Of a stretch of DNA of 5,265 nt, positions 1 through 5,265 are shown piece by piece. The notes beneath the pieces are model-generated. The model did no database searches, had not been told where the DNA came from, and saw only the letters and a program-made list of their open reading frames with translations. The stretch comes from an uncultured Pseudomonadota bacterium. GTDB taxonomy: Bacteria > Pseudomonadota > Gammaproteobacteria > Burkholderiales > Casimicrobiaceae. Every line of letters starts with the position of its first letter. Positions within the stretch are counted from its first letter, which is position 1. Made by a program: the position numbers and the translations under genes. The stretch lies in the NCBI GenBank assembly GCA_937958295.1, contig CALFEY010000240.1, positions 1 to 5,265 of the forward strand, read 5' to 3'.

Positions 1-23
1 CGGGCGCTGCCGTCAATGCTTAA
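1..23 (+). CDS. Possible 3' end of an upstream gene (fragment)
   Basis: Reading from base 3 gives Gly-Ala-Ala-Val-Asn-Ala and then TAA at 21-23. If this is a real gene end, it overlaps the first permease start by 8 bp (ATGCTTAA at 16-23). That is the same overlap geometry seen at 926-933 and 2855-2862. In this transporter family the gene before the permeases often encodes the periplasmic substrate-binding protein, so that is the natural guess, but six codons carry no family information. The other two frames are also open here, so the call rests only on the repeated junction pattern. Confidence 0.3.
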
Positions 24-933
24 TTACCTCCTGCGTCGCTTGGGGCAGTCGGCCATCACCGTGATGCTGGTGACGCTGATCATCTTCGTCATCATCCGCC
101 TGATCGGCGATCCCACGCATCTCATGCTGCCGCCCGAGGCCACGGAAGCCGACCGCCAGTTGCTGCGCGTGCAGATGGGCCTCGATCGTCCGATCATCGT
201 GCAGTACGGCATGTACCTGCTCGATCTCGTCCGCGGCGATCTCGGCATGTCCTATCGCTTCTCGCGTCCCGCCCTCGGGGTGGTGATCGAGGCTCTTGGC
301 CCCACCCTGATCCTCACCACGTCCGCGTTGATGCTGGCCATCGCCATCGGCGTTCCGCTGGGCGTGCTCTCGGCGGTGCATCGGGACGGGCCGATCGACC
401 AGTTCGCCAAGATCTTCGCGGTGCTCGGTCAGGCGGCACCGCCATTTCTCTTCAGCCTCCTCTTCATCAAGCTCTTCTCTCTCCAGCTCGGCTGGTTTCC
501 TACCGGAGGCTACGGCCGGGTGGTCAATCTCATCTTGCCCATGCTGGCGCTCGGTTGGTACTCCGCGGCCGGCATCATGCGCCTCACGCGCTCCAGCATG
601 ATCGAGGTGCTCGACTCCGAGTACATCAAGCTCGCCCGCATCAAGGGCGTGCCCCAGCGCGCCATCGTGTACCGCCACGCGCTGCGCAATGCGCTGCTGC
701 CGGTCATTACCTTCACGGCCCTGCAGTTCGGGATCCTCATGGGCGGGGCTGTCTCGGTCGAGTTCGTGTTCTCCTGGCCGGGCGTGGGGCGACTCATGCT
801 CGAGTCCATCTCGAACCTCGATTACACGGTGGTGCAGGCCGCAGTGACGGTCGGGGCCCTCCTCTTCACGACCCTCAACCTCGTCGTGGACATCATCTAC
901 GCCATGATCGATCCGAGGATTCGCTATGCCTGA
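16..933 (+). CDS. Peptide/nickel-type ABC importer, inner-membrane permease B (DppB/OppB/GsiC family)
   Basis: A 305-residue integral membrane subunit that forms half of the translocation channel of a peptide/nickel-family ABC importer. Hydrophobic segments lie near residues 11-30, 97-120, 133-153, 171-188, 229-250 and 272-295, giving the six helices expected. Family marks are the N-terminal Y-L-L-R-R-L, G-L-D-R-P-I near 55-60, R-G-D-L-G-M-S at 73-79, and the cytoplasmic EAA-type coupling loop at about 201-231 (S-E-Y-I-K-L-A-R-I-K-G, then H-A-L-R-N-A-L-L-P). That loop docks on the ATPases. The length is slightly short of the usual 305-340. The ATG at 16 is chosen because it gives the canonical N-terminus; no Shine-Dalgarno is visible in the 15 bases before it. 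The gene overlaps the next permease by 8 bp. The substrate cannot be read from permease sequence: dipeptides, oligopeptides, glutathione, nickel chelates and opines are all moved by relatives. Confidence 0.95.
   Translation: MLNYLLRRLGQSAITVMLVTLIIFVIIRLIGDPTHLMLPPEATEADRQLLRVQMGLDRPIIVQYGMYLLDLVRGDLGMSYRFSRPALGVVIEALGPTLILTTSALMLAIAIGVPLGVLSAVHRDGPIDQFAKIFAVLGQAAPPFLFSLLFIKLFSLQLGWFPTGGYGRVVNLILPMLALGWYSAAGIMRLTRSSMIEVLDSEYIKLARIKGVPQRAIVYRHALRNALLPVITFTALQFGILMGGAVSVEFVFSWPGVGRLMLESISNLDYTVVQAAVTVGALLFTTLNLVVDIIYAMIDPRIRYA
915..919 (+). promoter_or_regulatory. Ribosome binding site for permease C
   Basis: GAGGA lies six bases before the ATG at 926, inside the last codons of permease B. It supports that start and fits translational coupling across the 8-bp overlap ATGCCTGA. 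Confidence 0.6.
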
Positions 934-1837
934 CGTCATCCATGACGCTCCCCTGCCAGTGATCACGCGCAAGCCCGCGGACCCTCGGCTGCCGATGGCG
1001 ACCGGTGCAGGGCGCGGCCGCCGCATGATGCTGCTGCAGCTCGGCGTCGCCAGCGCGATCGCCATCGTGCTGGTCACGGTGTCGCTTTTCCCCGGTCTGT
1101 TCGCTCCCTACGATCCCACGGGGATCTCTCTTTCCGACGCGCTGAAGCCGCCCTCGGCCGCGCATCCTTTCGGCACCGACCAGCTCGGGCGTGACCTGCT
1201 CTCGCGGATCATCTACGGCTCGCGGGTATCGCTGTTCGTGGCCTTCTGCGCCGTGCTCCTGGCGGGCATCGGGGGCGGCCTGTTCGGCATCGCCGCAGGC
1301 TATCTGGGCGGCGTGGTCGACAGCATCGTGATGCGCCTCGCCGATATCCAGCTCGCGCTGCCGGCGGTGATCCTCGCGCTGGTGCTCGTGGGCGCCATCG
1401 GGTTCTCCATCTTCAACCTGATCGTGGTGCTGAGCCTCGCCAACTGGGCGCGCTTCGCGCGGGTCACGCGCAGCGAGGCGCTGTCGTTGCGGCAACGCGA
1501 CTTCGTGCTGCTGGCCAAGCTCGCGGGAGCGTCGCGCCTGCGCATCATGCTTCGCCACATCGCCCCCAACGTCACCAACACCTTCATCGTGCTGGCCACG
1601 CTGGACATCGGCGTGATCATCATTCTCGAGGCCACCTTGAGCTTCCTCGGCCTGGGCGTGCAGCCTCCGACGCCATCCTGGGGCGCCATGATCGCCGACG
1701 GCCGTGGCTACCTCGAGACCGCGTGGTGGATCTGCGCCTTCCCGGGGTTCGTGCTCATGGCGGCGGTGCTCTCGGCCAACCTGCTGGGCGACGCCCTGCG
1801 CGATCGCCTGTCGCCCACCCTGCTGCGGGCCTGGTGA
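926..1837 (+). CDS. Peptide/nickel-type ABC importer, inner-membrane permease C (DppC/OppC/GsiD family)
   Basis: A 303-residue second channel subunit, partner of the preceding permease. It has a cytoplasmic N-terminal tail of about 35 residues, proline-rich and then basic (G-R-G-R-R), which is typical of the C-type subunit. A first membrane segment at about 36-57 follows, then the hallmark H-P-F-G-T-D-Q-L-G-R-D at 80-90. Further hydrophobic segments lie near 103-128, 143-160, 163-178, 219-243 and 266-288. The EAA-type loop is at about 191-222 (R-D-F-V-L-L-A-K-L-A-G-A, then H-I-A-P-N). Two further family signatures are L-S-F-L-G-L-G-V-Q-P-P near 238-248 with S-W-G-A-M-I after it, and N-L-L-G-D-A-L-R-D near 285-293. 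Length is normal for the family. The ATG at 926 is backed by GAGGA upstream and overlaps the permease B stop by 8 bp; the next gene starts 5 bp after this stop. Confidence 0.95.
   Translation: MPDVIHDAPLPVITRKPADPRLPMATGAGRGRRMMLLQLGVASAIAIVLVTVSLFPGLFAPYDPTGISLSDALKPPSAAHPFGTDQLGRDLLSRIIYGSRVSLFVAFCAVLLAGIGGGLFGIAAGYLGGVVDSIVMRLADIQLALPAVILALVLVGAIGFSIFNLIVVLSLANWARFARVTRSEALSLRQRDFVLLAKLAGASRLRIMLRHIAPNVTNTFIVLATLDIGVIIILEATLSFLGLGVQPPTPSWGAMIADGRGYLETAWWICAFPGFVLMAAVLSANLLGDALRDRLSPTLLRAW
1833..1837 (+). promoter_or_regulatory. Ribosome binding site overlapping the permease C stop codon
   Basis: GGTGA, complementary to the UCACC part of the 16S rRNA 3' end, includes the TGA of permease C (1835-1837) and lies five bases before the ATG at 1843. 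This favours 1843 over the in-frame GTG at 1834, which has no purine-rich sequence ahead of it. Confidence 0.5.
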
Positions 1838-1842
1838 ACGCG

Positions 1843-2862
1843 ATGGAACCCATCCTCGAGGCCCGCAACCTCACCACCATGCTGCGCGGTCGCGCCGGCG
1901 TAGTCACGGCGGTGGACAACGTCAGCCTGTCCGTCTACCCCGGCCGCACGCTCGCGCTGGTCGGCGAGTCGGGGTCGGGCAAGAGCATCACCTGCCTGTC
2001 CATGCTGGGGCTCCTTCCCTCGAGCGGCAAGCTCGTGGCCGGCGAGGTGATGTTCAAGGGGCGCGACCTCGCCAAGCTCTCGCAGCGCGAGCTCGAGGCT
2101 ATCCGCGGCCGCGAGATCGGCATGATCCTGCAGGACGCGATGACCTCCCTCAATCCGCTCTTCACCATCGGTGACCAGATCGGGGAGGTGTTCCGCTACC
2201 ACCAGGGCATCCGCGATCGCGCCGAGCTGCGGCGTCGCTCGATCGAGGTGCTCGAGAAAGTGAAGATTCCCGCGGCCGCAGAGCGGCTGGACAGCTATCC
2301 GTTCCAGTTCAGCGGAGGCATGCGGCAGCGCGTGTCGATCGCCATCAACGTCGCGCTGTCGCCCGATCTTCTCATCTGCGACGAGCCGACCACGGCCCTG
2401 GACGTCACGGTCCAGCTCCAGATCCTGCGCCTGCTCGGCGAGTTGCAACGCCAGCAGAACATGGCGATCGTCTTCGTCACCCACGACCTGCAGATGGCGG
2501 CCCAGTTCTGCGACGACGTCGCGATCATGTACGGCGGGCGTGTCGTGGAAAGCGGCCCCATCCGCGAGGTGTTCGACAATCCGGTGCATCCGTACACGGT
2601 CGGCTTGCTCGAGGCGGTCCCCACGCTCGAGAACTTCGGCAGTCGCCTGGTGGCCATTCCCGGGCAGCAGCCGGCGCTCAGCGCGATCCCGCCCGGGTGC
2701 CGCTTCGCCGCCCGCTGCGCCAGCGCCAACGATCAGTGCCGGGCCCAGTATCCGGACTGGTTCGAGTGGAACGAGGGCTCGCGCCGCGTCGCGTGCTGGC
2801 GCACGGAGGAGCGCGTGCAGGCCTCCGCAGCGCGCAGACGAGCGGAGGCCGCTCATGGCTGA
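1843..2862 (+). CDS. Peptide/nickel-type ABC importer, ATPase D (DppD/OppD family)
   Basis: A 339-residue cytoplasmic ATPase that powers the importer, probably paired with the next gene product. Visible motifs: Walker A G-E-S-G-S-G-K-S at 41-48; Q-loop Gln97; ABC signature F-S-G-G-M at 156-160, the usual D-subunit variant of LSGGQ; Walker B L-L-I-C-D-E-P at 176-182 with Asp180 and catalytic Glu181; D-loop A-L-D at 185-187; switch His214. All are intact. After H-P-Y-T at 249-252 comes the oligopeptide-transporter C-terminal domain with Cys286, Cys292, Cys299 and Cys318 (CX5CX6CX18C). In structurally characterised Dpp/Opp ATPases the equivalent cysteines hold a [4Fe-4S] cluster. A short basic tail (A-R-R-R-A) ends the protein. 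The chosen start is the ATG at 1843; the GTG at 1834 would add three residues and overlap the previous stop as GTGA. The 3' end overlaps the next gene by 8 bp. Confidence 0.95.
   Translation: MEPILEARNLTTMLRGRAGVVTAVDNVSLSVYPGRTLALVGESGSGKSITCLSMLGLLPSSGKLVAGEVMFKGRDLAKLSQRELEAIRGREIGMILQDAMTSLNPLFTIGDQIGEVFRYHQGIRDRAELRRRSIEVLEKVKIPAAAERLDSYPFQFSGGMRQRVSIAINVALSPDLLICDEPTTALDVTVQLQILRLLGELQRQQNMAIVFVTHDLQMAAQFCDDVAIMYGGRVVESGPIREVFDNPVHPYTVGLLEAVPTLENFGSRLVAIPGQQPALSAIPPGCRFAARCASANDQCRAQYPDWFEWNEGSRRVACWRTEERVQASAARRRAEAAHG
2844..2848 (+). promoter_or_regulatory. Ribosome binding site for ATPase F
   Basis: A consensus GGAGG lies six bases before the ATG at 2855, within the ATPase D coding region. 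It fixes the start of ATPase F even though the open frame extends far upstream to 2540. Confidence 0.75.
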
Positions 2863-3925
2863 AGCCGCCGCGCGCCCCTTCATGCGCGTCGAGGGACTGC
2901 GCAAGACCTACGAGGTGCGTCGGGGTCTGTTCGGCCGCGCCCGTCCCCTCCACGCGGTCGCCGGGGTCACCTTCGAGGTGCAGCCCGGCACCACCTTCGG
3001 TCTTGTCGGCGAATCAGGCTCCGGCAAGACGACCATCGCCAAGATGCTGATGCTCGCCGAGCCCCCGTCGCAGGGGAGCATCGAGGTCGCGGGGCAGGAT
3101 CTCACGCAGCTGTCAGGTGCCGACCGTGAGCGTTTTCACAGCGAGGTGCAGCCCGTTCTGCAGGACCCCTACAGCTCGCTCAATCCACGCATGCGCATCG
3201 GTCGCATCATCGACGAGCCCCTGCGCATCCACCGGCGAGCGGAACGCATCGATTACGACGCCCGCGTGCGCGAGCTGCTCGAGCTCGTGGGACTTCCCGG
3301 CGACGCCGGGAGCCGCTTCCCGCACGAGCTTTCCGGTGGCCAGCGCCAGCGCGTATCCATCGCGCGGGCGCTTGGCCTCGGTCCCAAGTGCATGATCCTC
3401 GACGAGCCCGTGTCGGCGCTCGACGTGTCCATCCAGGCGCAGATCCTCAACCTGCTGAAGGATCTGCAGGCGCGCCTCGGACTCACCTACCTTCTCATCT
3501 CGCACGACCTCGCGGTCGTGGCGTACATGAGCCAACGGGTGGGCGTGCTGTATCTCGGCGAGTTCATGGAGATCGCCGACACCGCCGAGATCGTGGGTAA
3601 CGCCCGCCATCCGTACACGCAGGCGCTCATCGCCGCCGTGGATGCCCGCAGCGGCGCGGTGGATGGCGCCACGGTCGCCGGCGAGATTCCTTCGCCGATG
3701 AACCCGCCCTCCGGCTGCACGTTCCACCCGCGCTGTCCCTATGCACAGGCGCGCTGTCGAGCGGAGAAGCCGGGACTGCGGGAGATCGGCCCGTCGCACT
3801 TCGTGGCATGCCACTTCGCCGAGCAGGTGCCGTCGCGAGGCCACCCGCACGCTTCGTCTTCCATCGCGCCCGCGCCGATGGCCCCCACCTTCCCCCCAAT
3901 CGATCAGCCGAAGGAGAACCCATGA
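2855..3925 (+). CDS. Peptide/nickel-type ABC importer, ATPase F (DppF/OppF family)
   Basis: A 356-residue cytoplasmic ATPase, likely heterodimer partner of ATPase D. Motifs: Walker A G-E-S-G-S-G-K-T at 52-59; Q-loop Gln103 in V-L-Q-D-P-Y-S-S-L-N; canonical signature L-S-G-G-Q at 159-163; Walker B M-I-L-D-E-P at 180-185 with Asp183 and Glu184; D-loop S-A-L-D at 187-190; switch His217. Residues 101-112 and 184-194 are strongly DppF/OppF-like. The C-terminal domain carries Cys288, Cys294, Cys301 and Cys319 (CX5CX6CX17C), matching the Fe-S-type motif of its partner. After V-A-C-H at 317-320 there is an extra tail of about 36 residues, mostly Pro, Ala and Ser from about 331. It is likely disordered, and its coding sequence supplies the ribosome binding site of the next gene. 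The ATG at 2855 is set by GGAGG; it overlaps the previous stop by 8 bp (ATGGCTGA), and the stop overlaps the next start by 4 bp (ATGA at 3922-3925). Confidence 0.95.
   Translation: MAEAAARPFMRVEGLRKTYEVRRGLFGRARPLHAVAGVTFEVQPGTTFGLVGESGSGKTTIAKMLMLAEPPSQGSIEVAGQDLTQLSGADRERFHSEVQPVLQDPYSSLNPRMRIGRIIDEPLRIHRRAERIDYDARVRELLELVGLPGDAGSRFPHELSGGQRQRVSIARALGLGPKCMILDEPVSALDVSIQAQILNLLKDLQARLGLTYLLISHDLAVVAYMSQRVGVLYLGEFMEIADTAEIVGNARHPYTQALIAAVDARSGAVDGATVAGEIPSPMNPPSGCTFHPRCPYAQARCRAEKPGLREIGPSHFVACHFAEQVPSRGHPHASSSIAPAPMAPTFPPIDQPKENP
3911..3916 (+). promoter_or_regulatory. Ribosome binding site for the first ACAD-family flavoprotein
   Basis: AAGGAG lies five bases before the ATG at 3922, in the final codons of ATPase F. 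It is the strongest Shine-Dalgarno in the window and it selects 3922 over upstream in-frame codons. With the ATGA overlap it ties flavoprotein translation to that of the transporter. Confidence 0.75.
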
Positions 3926-5088
3926 AATTCGACGCCCATGCCGTGCTGCAGACCTCCCTTCTGCAGGAGCTGAACCAGCACGTGCTGACCAAGTTCCGCG
4001 AGCGTGAGCGCGCATACCACGACGCGGCGGCCATGCCGATGGAGAACCTGCAGGAGCTGTGGGAGCGAGGCCTCCTCACGGCCACGGTCAAGCGCGAGCA
4101 TGGCGGCCTCGGCAGCAACGTCATGAGCGAGGATCCAGCCACCTTCCTGCAGGCGATGCGCACCGTCGCCCGCGGCTCGCCCGGTACCGCGCACTGCATG
4201 CAGGTCCAGAACCACGTCGCGTGGGCGATCGACGAGATCGGCACGGACAAGCAGCGCGAGCTCTTCCTCGCCCCGATGATGAAGCAGATGCGTCTGTGCT
4301 CGTTCGTGGGCAGCGAGGCCGGCCGCAAGCATATGTACGTGCTCAAGACCACCGCGAAGAAGGTCGACGGCGGCTATGTCGTGAACGGGAACAAGAACTA
4401 CGCCACCAACGGCTACGAGAACGGCTGCGCCATCATCTTCGCCTCGGTCGAAGGCGAGACCGATTACATGAAGAGCCACCTCATGGTGATCGTGGAGCCC
4501 GGCATGGAGGGCCTGTCCATCAACCACGACTGGTACCGGCCCACCGGCATGCGCGTGTGCCCCAGCCCGGAGATCTATCTCAACAATGTCTTCATTCCGC
4601 ACACCCACGTGCTTGGGGAGCCCGGTGCGTATCCGAAGGGACGCTGGCAAGGCCGCTTCCATCTCGGCTTCACTGCCAACTACCTCGGCACGATCGAGGG
4701 AGCCTACGCCTGGGTCGTCAACGGGCTGAAGGAGCGCGGCCGCAGCAAGGATCCCTTCGTGCAGATGCGCGTCGGCGAAGCTTCCACGCAGATCTACGGT
4801 GCGCAGAGTGCCTTCGAGGCGGCGATCGCATCCTGGCGCGCAGGCGACGTGGTGGCGGCGGAGCTCGCCTCGATGCGCGCGAAGTCGATCTGTGCGCACG
4901 CGGCACTGAACGTCTCGCACACGCTGCTCGCGCTCGCGGGATCCACTGCGCTCTTCGACGAGTATCCCCTCGGCCGCCTGATCCGCGACCTCAACACGCA
5001 CATTCTGCACGTGGGCCACGACCGCACCGCGCAGATCGTGGGCTGCGCCGAGCTGGGCGAAGTGTTCGATTCCACGCTGCAGCGCTAG
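3922..5088 (+). CDS. Acyl-CoA dehydrogenase superfamily flavoprotein, atypical C-terminal active-site segment
   Basis: A 388-residue soluble protein, full length for an FAD- or FMN-dependent ACAD-fold enzyme. The N-terminal helical domain (about 1-120) contains T-A-T-V-K-R-E-H-G-G-L-G at 53-64 and I-G-T-D-K-Q-R-E at 106-113. The middle beta domain (about 125-235) has S-F-V-G-S-E-A-G at 127-134, V-V-N-G-N-K-N-Y-A-T at 153-162 (the usual v-n-G-x-K-x-x-I/A-T flavin-side motif), and N-N-V-F-I-P-x-x-x-V-L-G near 221-232. The C-terminal helical domain follows. Where acyl-CoA dehydrogenases normally show E-G-T, this protein reads T-H-I-L-H-V-G-H-D-R-T-A-Q-I at 359-372, closer to DszC-like flavin monooxygenases (THxLH) and with Asp367 in the Glu position. 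A dehydrogenase, an oxidase or a flavin-dependent monooxygenase are therefore all possible. No signal peptide is seen. The neighbours suggest it acts on the imported compound or its derivative. Superfamily is confident; reaction and substrate are not assigned. Confidence 0.9.
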   Translation: MKFDAHAVLQTSLLQELNQHVLTKFRERERAYHDAAAMPMENLQELWERGLLTATVKREHGGLGSNVMSEDPATFLQAMRTVARGSPGTAHCMQVQNHVAWAIDEIGTDKQRELFLAPMMKQMRLCSFVGSEAGRKHMYVLKTTAKKVDGGYVVNGNKNYATNGYENGCAIIFASVEGETDYMKSHLMVIVEPGMEGLSINHDWYRPTGMRVCPSPEIYLNNVFIPHTHVLGEPGAYPKGRWQGRFHLGFTANYLGTIEGAYAWVVNGLKERGRSKDPFVQMRVGEASTQIYGAQSAFEAAIASWRAGDVVAAELASMRAKSICAHAALNVSHTLLALAGSTALFDEYPLGRLIRDLNTHILHVGHDRTAQIVGCAELGEVFDSTLQR

Positions 5089-5090
5089 CC

Positions 5091-5096
5091 GGCGGA
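5091..5096 (+). promoter_or_regulatory. Weak ribosome binding site for the second ACAD gene
   Basis: GGCGGA, four bases before the GTG at 5101, is the only purine-rich stretch in the 12-bp gap. It is a poor, closely spaced match, so initiation here may rely on ribosomes finishing the previous gene. Confidence 0.3.
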
Positions 5097-5100
5097 TCAC

Positions 5101-5265
5101 GTGGACTTCCAGATCACCTCCGAGCAACGGTCGCTGCTCGACGCGACCGAGCGCATCTGCCGCGGGCTCCTGCCGCTCGCGCAGGAGGCGCACGAGAGCG
5201 GAACGCTCGAATCTCTAGCCCGCCTGCGCAAGCAGATGGCCGCCGATGGCCTGCTGGGCCTCAAC
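5101..5265 (+). CDS. Second acyl-CoA dehydrogenase family protein, N-terminal fragment (runs off the window)
   Basis: An open frame from GTG at 5101 gives 55 codons without a stop to the window edge. It starts V-D-F-Q-I-T-S-E-Q-R-S-L-L (Met at position 1 in vivo), a near-textbook N-terminus for acyl-CoA dehydrogenases of the FadE/CaiA type. A helix and then M-A-A-D-G-L-L-G-L-N at 46-55 match the conserved 'L...G..G.' turn that precedes the first substrate-side strand. The GTG start is preferred because it yields this N-terminus exactly; the next in-frame ATG (5236) would delete it. It lies 12 bp after, and in the same frame as, the TAG of the preceding flavoprotein. Its sequence differs clearly from that protein's N-terminus, so it is a second type of subunit or enzyme rather than a recent duplicate. 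The catalytic region is not in the window. Confidence 0.8.
   Translation, partial: MDFQITSEQRSLLDATERICRGLLPLAQEAHESGTLESLARLRKQMAADGLLGLN

Noticed and set aside
13..1077. Minus-strand open frame of 354 codons opposite permease B
   Set aside because: It is rich in charged and His residues, lacks domains, and lies over a well-supported membrane permease.
1723..1842. Upstream extension of the ATPase D frame by 40 codons
   Set aside because: It would overlap the end of permease C by more than 100 bp. The family N-terminus begins at the ATG at 1843, which has GGTGA just before it.
2295..2390. Possible defective ABC signature (FSGGM instead of LSGGQ) in ATPase D
   Set aside because: FSGGMRQR is the normal form in DppD/OppD subunits, which pair with an LSGGQ-bearing F subunit, so it is not a lesion.
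2540..2854. Upstream extension of the ATPase F frame by 105 codons
   Set aside because: The extension overlaps ATPase D coding sequence including its cysteine motif, is Arg/Ser/Ala-rich with no homology signal, and the ATG at 2855 has a consensus GGAGG. The frame is open only because of base composition.
1708..2904. Minus-strand open frame of 398 codons opposite permease C and ATPase D
   Set aside because: Same compositional shadow. It spans two genes with clear plus-strand motifs, has an antisense-like amino acid mix, and contains no family signature.
5089..5100. Terminator or promoter in the gap between the two ACAD genes
   Set aside because: The gap is 12 bp with no hairpin followed by a T-run and no room for promoter elements.
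3904..5193. Long minus-strand open frame of 429 codons opposite the first ACAD gene
   Set aside because: High-GC coding sequence commonly leaves long antisense frames. The predicted protein is dominated by His, Arg, Asp, Glu and Ala with no recognisable domain, while the plus strand encodes an unmistakable ACAD.

Overview
The window is a gene-dense, single-strand stretch of a high-GC bacterial chromosome or large replicon (about two-thirds G+C by eye, with G/C-rich third codon positions). Its layout suggests a Gram-negative proteobacterium, perhaps beta- or alphaproteobacterial. That placement is an impression from gene style and composition; no marker gene fixes the taxon.

Layout, all on the + strand. 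Positions 1-23 may hold the last codons of an upstream gene. Positions 16-3925 encode four components of a peptide/nickel-family (Dpp/Opp/Gsi type) ABC importer: inner-membrane permease B (16-933), inner-membrane permease C (926-1837), ATPase D (1843-2862) and ATPase F (2855-3925). The substrate-binding protein is not in the window and may be encoded upstream. Positions 3922-5088 encode a complete flavoprotein of the acyl-CoA dehydrogenase (ACAD) superfamily. From the GTG at 5101, a second ACAD-type protein begins and runs off the right edge.

The genes are packed as one transcription and translation unit. Two internal junctions overlap by 8 bp, a third possible 8-bp overlap lies at the left edge, one junction overlaps by 4 bp, and the two gaps are 5 and 12 bp. 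Most starts have a Shine-Dalgarno-like sequence inside the preceding gene. There is no intergenic space for a promoter or terminator, so transcription must start left of the window and continue beyond its right end.

The likely reading is an uptake-plus-catabolism operon: the importer brings in an unknown small substrate, and the co-translated flavoenzymes oxidise it or a derivative. The most interesting point is the first flavoenzyme. Its C-terminal segment does not carry the usual ACAD E-G-T catalytic-base motif. It reads T-H-I-L-H-V-G-H-D-R-T-A-Q-I, which resembles DszC-like monooxygenases and places Asp where ACADs usually have Glu. It may therefore not be a simple acyl-CoA dehydrogenase. 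The rest is a well-made but ordinary transporter operon, and I saw no mobile element, RNA gene, CRISPR array or phage signature.
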